From: Batillaria attramentaria
Taxonomy: Eukaryota; Mollusca; Gastropoda; Batillariidae
Length of the DNA stretch: 64,000 nucleotides
NCBI GenBank assembly: GCA_018292915.2
Contig: JACVVK020000331.1
Location: forward strand, 480,001-544,000
Direction: 5' to 3'
The position numbers and the translations under genes are program-made. This document shows positions 11,299 through 21,109 of the stretch, one piece after another (position 1 is the stretch's first letter; each line of letters begins with the position of its first letter). The notes beneath the pieces were generated by a model. It was not told the origin of the DNA, made no database searches, and saw only the letters and a list, made by a program, of their open reading frames with translations.

Positions 11299-12873
11299 AT
11301 GTCCGAAATCAGCAACAGCAATACTGCCCGAGAAGCGCCTCGTCGGCAGGATGAGAAGAAACGTACTCCTGTAGAGTGTAAACAGTCACCCACCGGGCGC
11401 CCTAAAGGTCAAGGCCAGGTCAGCTCTGGTCAAGAACAGGGTGGACCATACAGAATGTCAAATATCAAGAACAGCAATAGGCGTATCGAGCGAGAATCGC
11501 CTCGCCGGCTGGGTGGAAAGCAACGCGCTGGTGTAGAGGGTAAAAACTCACCCAGAGAACGCCGCCAAGGACAGGACCAAGTCAGCTCTGGTCAGGACAG
11601 GGGTGAACCGTACAGAATGTCCAACAGCAACAACAGTAATATTCAACGAGAATCCTCACGCCGGCAGGGTGAGAAACAACGCGTTGCTGTAGAGGGCATA
11701 ACATCGCCCACTGAAGAAGGCCGAGTAGGCTCCAACCAAGAGCGAGATAAACCAATGTCAACGCTCAACAACAGTAATATTGAGCGGGAAGCGAAGAGCA
11801 ACGAGGAGCAACCTGCCGCTGGTGGACGCAGCAAGGCGCCTACAGAACACCCTGGAGGACAAGACCGAGTTGACCCTGGACAAGAATTGGGTGAACCAAA
11901 GAGAACACCAAGAACCAACGACAGTAATACTGAGCGGGAAGCGAGGAGCGATGAGGAGCAACCTGCCGCTGATGGACGCAGCAAGCCGCCCACAGAACAC
12001 CCACGAGGACAAGGTCAAGTCGACTCCGGCCAACTTCGAGATGAACCGAGGTCAGCGCCCAGCGACAGTTATATTGAGCGAGAAGCGAGCAGCAACGACG
12101 AGCGACCTACCGCTGATGAATGCAGTAAGCCGCCCACAGAACACCCTGGAGGACAAGATCGAGTTGACCCTGTACAAGAACTGGATAAACTAAAGAGAAC
12201 ATCAAAAATCAACGACAGTAATATTGAGTGTGAAGTGACAATCCGGCAGAATGAGGAACAGTCTACTGCTGTAGAGGGCAGCAATCCACCCACAGGACAC
12301 CCTGCAGGACAAGTGCAAGTCGGCCTTGGACAAAAACGGGATGAACCAAAGGGACCAGTCATCGCCAGTAATGCTGAGCTGGAAACACATCGCCGGCAGA
12401 ACGAAGAGCAATCTATTGCTGTAGAGGGCGGCAATCCACCCACAGAAAACCCTGGAGCACAAGATCGAGTCGACTCTTGCCCAGAACGGGGTGAACTCAA
12501 CAGACGAACCATCAACGATAGTAACGTACAGCGAGAAACGCATCGCCGGCAGAATAAGGAGCAACCTAATGCTGCAGAAAGCAGCGATTTACCGACTGGT
12601 CACCCTGAAGGGCAACACCGAGCTGACTCTGGTCATGAAAGACTTGAGGCGGACAGCGAGATAGCGACACCTGGTGCCGATGTATCGCAGGAAGAGTTCA
12701 CGGCCCTGGCTAGCCGCGTGGGTCGTGTGGAGAGTTCCATCGAGAGCCTGCAGGTCATTCTGGCCGCGGTGTTGTCTAAGGTCGACGACCTTGAAGAGGA
12801 AAGCCAGCTCGTTGAGATGTTCGTTGACGATGTCGTCCAGTCTGTCAAACCAGATACTGGATTTGATGCATGA
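11299..12873 (+). CDS. Tandem-repeat, intrinsically disordered protein with a C-terminal helix
   Basis: I do not recognise the family. The frame encodes 524 residues from the first ATG, which lies two bases after an acceptor-like CCCACCCAG; the same frame is open upstream, so a spliced 5' extension is possible. Residues 1-455 are about nine degenerate ~45-50-residue units. Each opens with a version of NDSNIEREA, continues as RSNEEQPAA, KPPTEHPGGQDRVD and GQELGEPKR, and is rich in E, R, Q, P and S with almost no hydrophobics. The last ~65 residues change character: VSQEEFTALASRVGRVESSI and LQVILAAVLSKVDDLEEE look like an amphipathic helix or short coiled coil. No signal peptide or membrane segment is seen. 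The DNA is more GC-balanced than its flanks. A 17-bp minisatellite starts at the stop and poly(A) signals lie 570 bp downstream. That one frame survives across nine diverged repeats argues for coding selection. Confidence 0.6.
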   Translation: MSEISNSNTAREAPRRQDEKKRTPVECKQSPTGRPKGQGQVSSGQEQGGPYRMSNIKNSNRRIERESPRRLGGKQRAGVEGKNSPRERRQGQDQVSSGQDRGEPYRMSNSNNSNIQRESSRRQGEKQRVAVEGITSPTEEGRVGSNQERDKPMSTLNNSNIEREAKSNEEQPAAGGRSKAPTEHPGGQDRVDPGQELGEPKRTPRTNDSNTEREARSDEEQPAADGRSKPPTEHPRGQGQVDSGQLRDEPRSAPSDSYIEREASSNDERPTADECSKPPTEHPGGQDRVDPVQELDKLKRTSKINDSNIECEVTIRQNEEQSTAVEGSNPPTGHPAGQVQVGLGQKRDEPKGPVIASNAELETHRRQNEEQSIAVEGGNPPTENPGAQDRVDSCPERGELNRRTINDSNVQRETHRRQNKEQPNAAESSDLPTGHPEGQHRADSGHERLEADSEIATPGADVSQEEFTALASRVGRVESSIESLQVILAAVLSKVDDLEEESQLVEMFVDDVVQSVKPDTGFDA

Positions 12874-13317
12874 TGTTGCTTGACGGACCTTGATGCTTGA
12901 CGGAGCTTGATGCTTGATGTTTGACGGACCATGATGTTTGATGGACCTTGAAGCTTGATGTTTGATGGACCTTGATGTTTGACAGACCTTGATGCTTGAC
13001 GCTTGCTTGATGTTTGACGGAGCCTGATGTTTGAAGGACCTTGATGTTTGACGGACCTTGATGTTTGACGGAGTTTGATGCTTGACGGAGCTTGATGTTT
13101 GACGGAGCTTGATGTTTGACGGACCTTGATGTTTGTCGGACCGTGATGCTTGACGGAGCTTGATGTTTGACGCAGCTTTATGCTTCACGGACCTTGATGC
13201 TTGATGGAACTTCATGCTTGACTGAGCTTGATGCTTCACAGACATTGATGCTTGATGAAACTTCATGCTTGACTGAGCCTGATGCTTCACAGACCTTAAT
13301 GTTTGATGGAACTTCAT
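12874..13317 (+). repeat. 17-bp minisatellite, partly in 51-bp higher-order units
   Basis: Degenerate copies of CTTGATGTTTGACGGAC run from the stop codon of the repeat-protein gene. Toward the right end they become triplets of units with a 51-bp period. On the minus strand this gives an open frame with a 17-residue period (KFHQASRSVKHQAQSS), which I regard as an artefact. It probably lies in the 3' UTR. Confidence 0.85.
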
Positions 13318-13443
13318 CGCATGTGTTTGTGTTTAGTTTGTGCGTAAAATTTTCATCATCTGTTCATTATTGTATTGACGTTTTTTGCTGTTGGTTCTGT
13401 CTGCGGGATGCGGGACGTAGGGCGTCTCTTTGATGTTTTTAAA

Positions 13444-13470
13444 CAAATAAATAAAAATGTAATAAATTAT
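13444..13470 (+). promoter_or_regulatory. Poly(A) signal cluster
   Basis: Overlapping AATAAA hexamers at 13446 and 13450 and another near 13460. They are the first strong signals after the repeat-protein stop, so they probably end that transcript. Confidence 0.45.
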
Positions 13471-13505
13471 TTACAAACCTTTGTGTGTCTGTTTGTGTTC
13501 TGTGC

Positions 13506-13680
13506 GGGGAGCCGTGGTGACCGAATGGTAGAGCGTTGGACTTCTAATGCTCGGGTCGTGAGTTCGTATCCCGGCTGGAGCCAAAAATTTGTGCTGGCTT
13601 TTTCGTCGTTGCCCCGTCTTTGATATCACCCGTATGTGGTGGAAAAGGACGTTAAACCCCCAAACACCCACCCACCCCCT
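13506..13680 (+). mobile_element. SINE A copy with target-site duplication
   Basis: Complete head and body. It is flanked by TGTGTTCTGTGC (13494-13505) and TGTGTTCAGTGC (13681-13692), an 11/12 match expected of LINE-mediated insertion. Confidence 0.92.
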
Positions 13681-13734
13681 TGTGTTCAGTGCACGTGTGT
13701 ACGTGTGTGCTGGAGTAGACCACCTGAAACTAAG

Positions 13735-13968
13735 GCAATTTCAAAACATTTGTTCGAAAATGGACGGTCAGTTACGGACACTTTTCATTCAGTTACGCAA
13801 TATCTGCTTCACGCCGCTAAACACTTAACTATTGGGATTTTTTAAAATGTGTCTAGAGAAGGACACACATTGTTTGAACGTTTTTAATTAACTGAGTAAA
13901 AGCAGATCTACAGACAGAGAAACATGCTTGACTGATCGTCCATTTTCGAGCAAAATTGTTGGAATGAA
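13735..13968. repeat. Imperfect inverted repeat around TGTTCGAAAATGGACG
   Basis: TTCGAAAATGGACGGTCAGT at about 13751 is mirrored as ACTGATCGTCCATTTTCGA near 13931. A ~150 bp AT-rich loop lies between. It may be an old MITE. Confidence 0.4.
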
Positions 13969-14035
13969 ACTTGTCTGTGTGATGGACAGTAGGCACGCGT
14001 GCCCTCCACGTTTCCTGTATAGCTTTCGTAAGATC

Positions 14036-14037
<2 letters not shown>

Positions 14038-14081
<44 letters not shown>
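14038..14081 (+). repeat. (GT)n tract
   Basis: About 22 GT units. Confidence 0.95.
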
Positions 14082-14085
<4 letters not shown>

Positions 14086-14205
14086 AGTTTGCGTTCTATA
14101 GTTTGCGAATACGACTTAAAACTTGTGTGAACACATGTATGCCTCGATAGTCCTCATTCCTTCATACGTAAACACTGTCTCGGAGTCACACAGTGGTGAG
14201 AGGAA

Positions 14206-14305
14206 GGGGGGGGGGGGGGGCAATGACACGGGGCGGTGTGTGTGTGTGGGGGGGGGGGGGGGGGTAGTGGGGACGGGGGGTAGTGGGGAGTGGGGAAGGG
14301 GGGGA
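14206..14305 (+). repeat. G-rich stretch with runs of 12-16 G
   Basis: Several G runs within 100 bp can form G-quadruplexes on the plus strand. Confidence 0.7.
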
Positions 14306-14404
14306 GCAAATTTAAAACGAACAATTTATTATTCATGCACTTTTCTTTAAACCACTTTGTTCAAATTTATCGCCGTTTGTATATATTATCAACAATTGAA
14401 TGAG

Positions 14405-14560
14405 TGCCAAACCACATGGATCTCCATAGCGTCATTATACCATCCTCCTCCTTCTCATCGTGCATAATAAAATTTGTCCCAGCTTTCGAGCCCTCCGTGG
14501 ATTCCACCCATGACTTGAGAGGAACACCACTGGAGCTGGCGACTGAAGAGTTGCAATTCG
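14405..14560 (-). repeat. Dispersed repeat C, copy 1
   Basis: Shares ~150 bp with 20203-20360 and 26292-26450. In all three the minus strand keeps a frame reading WVESTEGSxAG and FIMHDxxxED, then LWRSMWFGT. Orientation is taken from that frame and is uncertain. It may be a piece of an unidentified transposon gene or a SINE body. Confidence 0.65.
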
Positions 14561-14918
14561 GGTGATACATTGTTTTGGTGTTTCTCGGTAACCGGATACA
14601 CGTGTACGGCTAAGATCCTTCGTAACCCTGAAAAGACGCAGGCGCATAGCACACCCACTCACAAAGAAATGTCAAGCAGTTCACGGGCCGTCAGGAACAT
14701 CTCCCCCGCATGAGGCATTAGGCTGTCCATCTCATACTGTGAGAGGCGTGTAAATGCCATTCTTGAGGTTCTTATCATCAATATTCATTGCACATCAGTG
14801 TCTCGATTGCTATCTTCTGTAGCCGTATTTCCTGTGTACTTGTGTCCAAGACGCATGGAACATGTGGTTGCATCATATTCGGAGGCGTGGGTGGAGGGCG
14901 TGGGATGAGCGTTGTGAT

Positions 14919-14931
14919 GTGATGTGATGTG

Positions 14932-14977
<46 letters not shown>

Positions 14978-15046
14978 AATATCCTTTTTAAGGACAATAA
15001 ACATGTATTGTATTGTATTGTATTGTATTGTATTGTATTGTATTGT

Positions 15047-15050
<4 letters not shown>
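14919..15050 (+). mobile_element. LINE 3' terminus with (TATTG)n tail
   Basis: A (GT)n run is followed by CTTTTTAAGGACAATAAACA and eight or nine TATTG units. This matches the style of LINE ends at 1440 and 48335. Only the extreme 3' end is present. Confidence 0.55.

Positions 15051-15113
<63 letters not shown>
15049..15113 (+). repeat. (GT)n tract
   Basis: About 32 GT units directly after the TATTG tail. Confidence 0.95.
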
Positions 15114-15116
<3 letters not shown>

Positions 15117-15522
15117 TTTGCATGCGTGTGTGTGCGACTGTTTATGGAAGAGTTATATTGCAAAAGAGGCATTACGAAAAGACAAAAAAAACCACCACTT
15201 TTCTCCCCCGAAAAGAGGGTCAAAAGTTGATGTCTATGCAAAAGTCGTGACGAGACTCAATTTTTCCTCTTGTAGCACCGAGATCACCTCCAGCAGCTTG
15301 TACGGTGTTTAACAAAACCAATAACTCACTCCGTCGTCTACCGCTGATGTCATTGGGTCTGTCTCCGTGAGAAGAAGGGGTAGGGGATAGAGAGAGAGAG
15401 GGAGAGGTTATCAAGTACCCGATTATTGAAGATTCCCCTGCCGGGCATATTGAGCCAGGGTTTTCCCCAAAATTAAGTCCTGCTTGGCCTCTCATTGAAA
15501 ATAGGGCGGGGGGGGTAGCTGG

Positions 15523-15750
15523 TGTTGTTGAGGATCTTTGCTGTTGTTGAGGATCTTTGCTGTTGTTGAGGATCTTTGCTGTTGTTGGTGTCTGATGTCT
15601 GTTGTTGTTTGTTTGTTTGGTTGGTTGGTTTTTGTTGTTGTGGTTGTTGTTGTTCGCCTTTGGTCGCGCACGCACGTGTGTGTTTGCGTGTCGTTTTCTT
15701 TCATTTGTTTGCATTTTGTTGTTGTTTGTTTGTTTGTTTGTTTGTTTAAA
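15523..15750 (+). repeat. Short direct repeat (x3) and TTG/TTTG-rich stretch
   Basis: GTTGTTGAGGATCTTTGCT is repeated three times with a 24-bp period, then GTT- and GTTT-rich sequence follows. Confidence 0.8.
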
Positions 15751-15821
15751 ATTGTGATCGACCACAAATCAGAACAATAATAATATGTCGCTTTTTTTTT
15801 ATAGCGCAGCATCTCAAAGCG

Positions 15822-15824
<3 letters not shown>

Positions 15825-15861
<37 letters not shown>

Positions 15862-15917
15862 CCGAGAGTGAACTGCGCACTGTGCTCTCTCTCTCTCTCG
15901 CTCTCTCTCTCTCCCTC

Positions 15918-15950
<33 letters not shown>

Positions 15951-15970
15951 CACATATATATATATATATA
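15825..15970. repeat. (CA)n, then CT-TA-GA palindromic microsatellite
   Basis: CA repeats lead into CT repeats, TATATATATA and GA repeats (15885-15950), which fold on themselves. More TA repeats follow at 15955-15970. Confidence 0.85.
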
Positions 15971-16814
15971 TCAAAAAGGCACGTGCCGGATCGGCTTAGG
16001 CCCAAGACTAAGCTGAGCCCCCGATTAGCTGAGCTAAGAAGTGTGTGTGTGTTGGGGGGGGGGGAGTATTTAGACCTCAGACCGTGCAAACAACAAAGAC
16101 TTTTTCATGGCTAACTAAGAAAGAGAGAAGGCTGGCTGGAATAAGTGAGTTTTGAGTTTACTTTTAAAAACTCTGAAAGAGTGAGACAATGCTAAAACGT
16201 CTGTCTGTCTGTCTGTAAGAATGCGTGTGTTGTTTTCTTGCATTTGGGTTTTTGGTCTGTTTTTCAACCGGTTTCTCTTGTTAATGTTCATGTTTTGGAA
16301 ACTGTGCTAGACCTCAAACCACAACAATACCGACAGGTCAACCAGGAGTCACCAGGTCATGCAACATCAACACCTCACCACCACAACAACAACAACAGAC
16401 ACAATACCACCCACACGTCCACACACAACAACAAACCACAAAGCAACACCAGTTTCATCAACAGGCCAGCCAGCAGTCGGTCCTGACAATCCTCAGATGA
16501 TCTGGGTCCTCTTCTTCTTCCAGGCGGGTTGCATGGCCTTTTATCTCCCGTAAATATCCCAGGGAGAGGAGCTTTGGGCAAGTGATCTGCTCCCGTTCCG
16601 ATAATTGCCTTCGATCTGCGCGCGAGATCTGCATACAGACGGGTACGGAAGGGGGGTGGGGTGGGGGTGGGGGGTGAGTGAGGTCACCTTCTGTATTGGC
16701 TGGGGCGTAAGGTGTACTCAGTGCGCCTCCCCTTGTGACCCAGCCTTCGAGGTCAGTCAGTGGTGCTCAACTGGTCACTGGTCACAAACAAATAAATAAC
16801 AAGACCAGTTCAAT
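15971..16814. other. No gene recognised
   Basis: Includes a G run near 16055, a CAA-rich stretch at 16375-16440 and a GGGGTGG-rich stretch near 16655. The motif ACTTTTTCATGGCTAACTAA near 16095 resembles the tail of the GGCTTTAAGCC-type repeat at 53640. Nothing is protein-coding. Confidence 0.4.
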
Positions 16815-16864
16815 CTTCAGCCCGAAAAATCTTCCTCGTGCCTGAGGTAGCCTGCGTGCTGTCC

Positions 16865-17203
16865 AACGGAGCGCGGATAGCCGAATGGTAGAGCGTTGGA
16901 CTTTCAATGCTCGGGTGGTGGGTTCGAATCCCGAGTCAGAAGCCAAATATTTGTGCTGGTCTTTTTCTCGTTGTCCCGTCTAAGATTCAATTCAAATTCC
17001 TTTATTACTTTATTAATCCCAGAAGGGAAATAATAAGCCACCATAAAAAATAATGATAAGACATAATACTAACAAATAAAACTTGCACGAACAGAAGCCT
17101 CAGTCACGCACACAAGTGCACACACACACACACACAAACATATCACACACACGTGGCGGAAAAGGACGCTAAACTCCCAAACACCCACCCCACCCACCCA
17201 CTC
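16865..17203 (+). mobile_element. SINE A, split by a LINE fragment
   Basis: The head and front body (16865-16982) and the body end (17143-17203, GTGGCGGAAAAGGACG onward) are separated by a LINE 3' fragment. TGCGTGCTGTCC at 16853-16864 and 17204-17215 is a perfect 12-bp target-site duplication. The anticodon-loop region here reads CTTTCAA instead of CTTCTAA. Confidence 0.9.
16983..17142 (-). mobile_element. LINE 3' end inserted in SINE A
   Basis: On the minus strand it ends CCTTCTGGGATTAATAAAGT, AATAAAGGAATTTGAATTGA, the LINE terminus style seen elsewhere. A short CA tract is included at its far end. Confidence 0.6.
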
Positions 17204-17264
17204 TGCGTGCTGTCCGTAACCACGTGCCGTGCACCCAAGAGCACGTGATTTTTTTTCGGGCTGA

Positions 17265-17743
17265 CCTGTAGACTCACTGAAGACATCTCTACTTATCGCG
17301 ATCATGCAGTTCAACCCCTACCCTACTCTGGAGTAAAAAAAATAAAAAATATTGTGATTATTTTATCGCGTTGCCCGTTGCCTGTGACTGTGTGTACATG
17401 AGAACTGGATCTGTTTTTGTGTAACGTGCACGTCACAGTTAAGCATACGCTGTACATCAAATGTGCGCGACCTGGCAATCTGACTGGATATGATAATGTT
17501 GAACTGGACAGTTCAGTTCGAGTAGCTTCCCCTCCCTCTCTCCAATCCCCCTCCCCCCTCCCCCCCCCCCGCCCCCACCCCAACAAACCCATTAGACCGT
17601 CTGCATCTGTGACAGTTGCCTGTATTATGCACAGTCGCCGGCAGGAGTCGCAGTTTTGAAGAACACAATGTTTGCGGCCTTTTTGTTGAGATTGCAGATC
17701 TGTAAGAATGAGAGATGGACGGAAACAAAAATGGAATTTGGTT
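17265..17743. other. No gene recognised
   Basis: Has a C-rich run near 17545-17580. No coding or repeat signal is otherwise supported. Confidence 0.4.
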
Positions 17744-18141
17744 GGGGGCGGTCGACGGTCTAGTGGTTAAGAGACCTGTCACCAATGCGAGAGGACAGGG
17801 GTTCGAGTCCCACTCAAAGCAAAAGAATTTTTCCTTCTCGTATGTGGCACCGTTCATTCGGGCCGATCGTCTCCTGGTACTCCGGCTTCCTCCCCCTCTG
17901 CTTTGGAAATGTTCAGCCCACCAAATTTGAAAAATAAATGCTATTCTAAATTCCGAAATTTAAATAGCTGAGCTGACCCTTCGCACCACGTGATTGTAAT
18001 GTGTTTATGTCCAGTGTGTGAGAGAATGCGTGTGATTCACGTGAGCGTGCGTGTTGGGTTCAGTTCGCGGCGCTTTGAGCCGATTCATGAAATTGGGTAA
18101 AGCGCCTATACAATACTCATTATTATTAGTATTATTATTGG
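17744..18141 (+). mobile_element. SINE B, full-length copy
   Basis: The tRNA-like head has an A box in GGTCTAGTGGTTAAGAG and a B box GGTTCGAGTCCCAC. A ~320 bp body follows (CTTCCCTC-type block, TTTGGAAATGTTCAGCCCAC, CACGTGATTGTAATGTG). The tail is TAAAGCGCCTATACAATACT plus ATT repeats. Four other copies or parts are at 35-36 kb and 60.7-62.1 kb. Confidence 0.92.
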
Positions 18142-18495
18142 GTCTCTGAATCAGGTACACTTTGTCTTCTGACAATATTCAAGGAAAGTGTATCGCTTGC
18201 AGGAAATCTTGGAAAATCAAACCTACATTTTTTTTTAGGCAAACGCACTCGGTACACTTGCAACCTCATTTGCTCTCGGGTATGGAAAGTGCCCGTAAAC
18301 CACGCTTTTATGGTTTGCTCCCGCTTAGTGTATGAGTGTTCGAAATATCCCGTGAACCCGTGCAGACAGGACAGAACACTGATTGCCACTACAACACCAA
18401 GTGCCGTGGTGAGGCCAGAAAAGCAGGATGGTGTGAGGGGCAACCCCACTAAGGTTAATCAAGACGGCGGAGTCTTTCAGGTGCTGTCACGATTC
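18142..18495. other. No gene recognised
   Basis: Unique sequence between SINE B and a large palindrome. Confidence 0.4.
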
Positions 18496-18723
18496 AAATT
18501 ATATTGACGGCGCTTTCTCTTAGGCCCATGATCACACACGGTAGACTTTTTTTTAAAAACAGCTTAACTCTTTGACGACGGAGCGCAATTTCTGACACAC
18601 GATTTCCTATAGGAAATCGTGTGTCAGAATTGCGCTCCGTCGTCAAAGAGTTAAGCTGTTTTTTAAAAAAAGTCTACCGTGTGTGATCATGGGCCTAAGA
18701 GAAAGCGCCGTCAATATAATTTC
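18496..18723. mobile_element. Near-perfect 228-bp palindrome (foldback element)
   Basis: Two ~110 bp arms are almost exact reverse complements around TTTCCTATAGGAAA near 18612. Outer arms read AATTATATTGACGGCGC and GCGCCGTCAATATAATT; inner arms contain TTAACTCTTTGACGACGGAG. A partial third arm follows at 18721-18774, which suggests repeated insertion or unequal processing. Confidence 0.88.
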
Positions 18724-18774
18724 CTATAGGAAATCGTGTGTCAGAAATTGCGCTCCGTCGTCAAAGAGTTAAAA
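18721..18774 (+). repeat. Extra half-copy of the palindrome's inner arm
   Basis: TTCCTATAGGAAATCGTGTG followed by TCAGAAATTGCGCTCCGTCG and AAAGAGTTAA. It repeats the inner right arm in direct orientation. Confidence 0.85.
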
Positions 18775-18936
18775 CGAGGGGAAAAGGAATGTTGTGGTCA
18801 CATGTCACACGAGACACGTGACCGGAAACACACCGTGTTCGCTGTTTGTTCCGACTAAAAACACGCGCGTGTCACATCGCACGACAGCCTTAGATCTTCT
18901 TCTTTGTCCAACGCTAGGTGGTAACGCCTGTAGCTC

Positions 18937-19205
18937 TGATGAATGTTATAGTCCTCTGATAAATGTTATAGTCCTCTGATGAATGTTATAGTCCTCTGAT
19001 GAATGTTGTGAATGCTATAGTCCTCTGATGAATGTTATAGTCCTCTGATGAGTGCTATGAATGTTATAGTCCTCTGATGAATGTTTGCCGTCCTCTGATG
19101 AATGTTATAGCCAGTCCTCTGATGAATGTTATAGCCAGTCCTCTGATGAATGTTATAGTCCTCTGATGAATGTTATAGTCCTCCGATGAATGTTATAGTC
19201 CTCTA
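18937..19205 (+). repeat. 20-bp minisatellite (GATGAATGTTATAGTCCTCT)
   Basis: About twelve units with small insertions (for example GTGAATGCT and CCAG). Confidence 0.93.
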
Positions 19206-19322
19206 CATGGCAGGGCTGCCAGCTCTCCGTAGAGTTTTCCCCTCAGTGTAGTGTCCTCCGGCCAAGCTACTCTCCTGGCTACATCATGGAGCGGGCAGTA
19301 CTGGAGTAGGTGTTGACTGGAC

Positions 19323-19350
19323 ATGGGGGGGGGGGGGGGGGGGGGAGGGG
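19323..19350 (+). repeat. G-run (about 23 G)
   Basis: Nearly uninterrupted G homopolymer. Confidence 0.9.
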
Positions 19351-19539
19351 GCAATATCACAAGGGCATCAGCCCGTCTGGCCAATTTTGAGTTCGTTGAA
19401 CAGGTGAGAGTTCATCCTCTTGTGTCCAGTTCGTACTCTGAACATGATGATTTGGTCAGCTCTGTTCAGATGGTGGTAGCTGTCAGCCGTAGGCAACGCT
19501 ACGCATAATATGCTGAAGTCTTCACTCTGTAATATCGGT

Positions 19540-19757
19540 TTTATCGTTCCCTGGTTGATAAACGATCATTTTTCATCTTTCACAAAGACAAACCGACATC
19601 GAGTGAAGAGAAGCACAGTAATAGCGGTTATGATGATGATGATGATGATGATGATGATTATCGTCAATCTTGTTGTTGTTTTTGTGGTTTCATGGTTGAT
19701 AATCGATCCTTTTCCTTCACAAAGACTGTTCGAGTGAACACAAGCACAGTAGTAGCG

Positions 19758-19795
<38 letters not shown>

Positions 19796-19820
19796 ATCAT
19801 CAGCATTATTATTATTATTT
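19540..19820 (+). repeat. Diverged direct duplication with (ATG)n and (TTG)n
   Basis: A ~95-bp block (TTGATAAACGATC, CACAAAGAC, AAGCACAGTAATAGCG) at 19545-19630 recurs at 19690-19757 (TTGATAATCGATC, CACAAAGAC, AAGCACAGTAGTAGCG). Each copy ends in a triplet repeat: ATG in the first, TTG in the second. Confidence 0.7.
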
Positions 19821-20202
19821 ACATATGTGAGTAGCACAGGAAAAGCTCCTTGTGTTTCTGTGTGAACGAAAGAAAGCAACTTTTACTAACAGGTTAAACG
19901 CGCCAATTCCATCTTTGCTTTGTTTCGGAACAGTCTTGCTCGTGAGTGCGCCTGTACGCTCGAAATACTCTTGATGATTAGTACAGCTCTTGATGCGATA
20001 CAACGCGTTCAGTGTGGTCAGTCATGCAAGTACGCTTCTGTTGGCTCAGTGCCAGCATTACAGGCACTTGTCACTGTCCAGGTGTCTAGGTGGCGTGACG
20101 ATACTGAGATACCACGAAAGCAACTCAGAACGATCCGTGAGCATGAAAATGGTAGCACTAACCCTTTTTAACATGACAGGAAGCGTGGAATGCGGCCCTT
20201 TT

Positions 20203-20360
20203 GCGCAGTCCCAAACCACACGGACCTCCACAGCATCATCTTACCATCATCCTCATCTCCATCATCATGCATGATAAAAATTGCCCCAGCTTCCGAGCCC
20301 TCCGTGGATTCCACCCATTTACCTGGGAGGAACACCAGTGGAACTGGCAAAAGAGTTGGG
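20203..20360 (-). repeat. Dispersed repeat C, copy 2
   Basis: Same ~150 bp as at 14405. The minus-strand frame WVESTEGSEAGAIFIMHDD is intact here. Confidence 0.65.
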
Positions 20361-20713
20361 GCAACAAAAACAAAAAAAGCACTTTTAACTGTTATCACAA
20401 TATACAGAGTTGTGCATGCTCATATTTCAAACATAATGATCGACCCTGAGATCCTGTTAAATCGAGAGCAGCACCGGGGGAAACAAAAACGCCCTGCCGT
20501 CTCCCTTATCCCCCATTTTTCACGTAGCAGGAAATAGTTAGGGCACCCCGGCGCCTGCTCACCTCGTGTTGAACGTGCACAACACGCTAGCACTAAAGGC
20601 GTGCGGGCACGACGCGCGAGCCTCGAAGGGCAGAAAAGTGCATAATAGCGGCATTTGCCTGTGAATTTTCATGTCAGTCGCTTTTCTGTGGTTCTGCGAT
20701 CCCCTCTCTCAGT

Positions 20714-20714
<1 letters not shown>
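20361..20714. other. No gene recognised
   Basis: GC rises near 20540-20640. No exon or shared repeat was identified. Confidence 0.4.
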
Positions 20715-20783
<69 letters not shown>

Positions 20784-20826
20784 TACTACGGAGAGAGAGA
20801 GGGAATCCTGCAGTGTGTGCCTGCAC

Positions 20827-20864
<38 letters not shown>

Positions 20865-20889
20865 CGTGCGCGCTCTCAATATGGTTTCG

Positions 20890-20923
<34 letters not shown>

Positions 20924-20935
20924 AGATAGAGAGAG
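20715..20935 (+). repeat. Alternating (GT)n and (GA)n tracts
   Basis: GT then GA (20715-20780), GT (20829-20862), then GA (20893-20920). This lies ~150-370 bp upstream of a TATA box. Confidence 0.9.
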
Positions 20936-21080
20936 CTGTCTGATCGTGTCTCTGCTGGCCTGCTAATGATCTCAGATCCCTTGCTTCCCCCCCCCCCCAA
21001 CACACACACACGCGCGCTTCCCTCCGGCAAAAAAAAAGAAGTGCGACTGGACCGAGCCAGTAGCTAGCCACAAAGCTGGG

Positions 21081-21088
21081 TATAAATA
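21081..21088 (+). promoter_or_regulatory. TATA box, probable promoter of the GPCR gene
   Basis: GGGTATAAATACGCG is a strong TATA element. A start near 21110 would give a ~1.04 kb 5' UTR before the receptor ATG at 22150. Upstream introns cannot be excluded. Confidence 0.45.
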
Positions 21089-21109
21089 CGCGCCAACGAC
21101 AACGCGGTG

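Larger units (their letters stand above)
16817..17264. mobile_element. TIR element (TCAGCCCGAAAAA ends) split by a SINE
   Basis: TCAGCCCGAAAAATC at 16817 is mirrored by TTTTTTTTCGGGCTGA ending at 17264. The same left end and neighbouring CTGAGGTAGTCTGCGCGCTG occur at 32141-32185, so it is a repeat family. A SINE A with its own target-site duplication interrupts it. Removing that insertion leaves a short foldback element of ~100 bp. Confidence 0.65.

Noticed and set aside
12589..13317. 242-codon minus-strand frame with 17-residue repeats
   Set aside because: The periodicity is that of the 17-bp minisatellite, where 51 bp gives 17 codons. The remainder is antisense to the repeat-protein gene.
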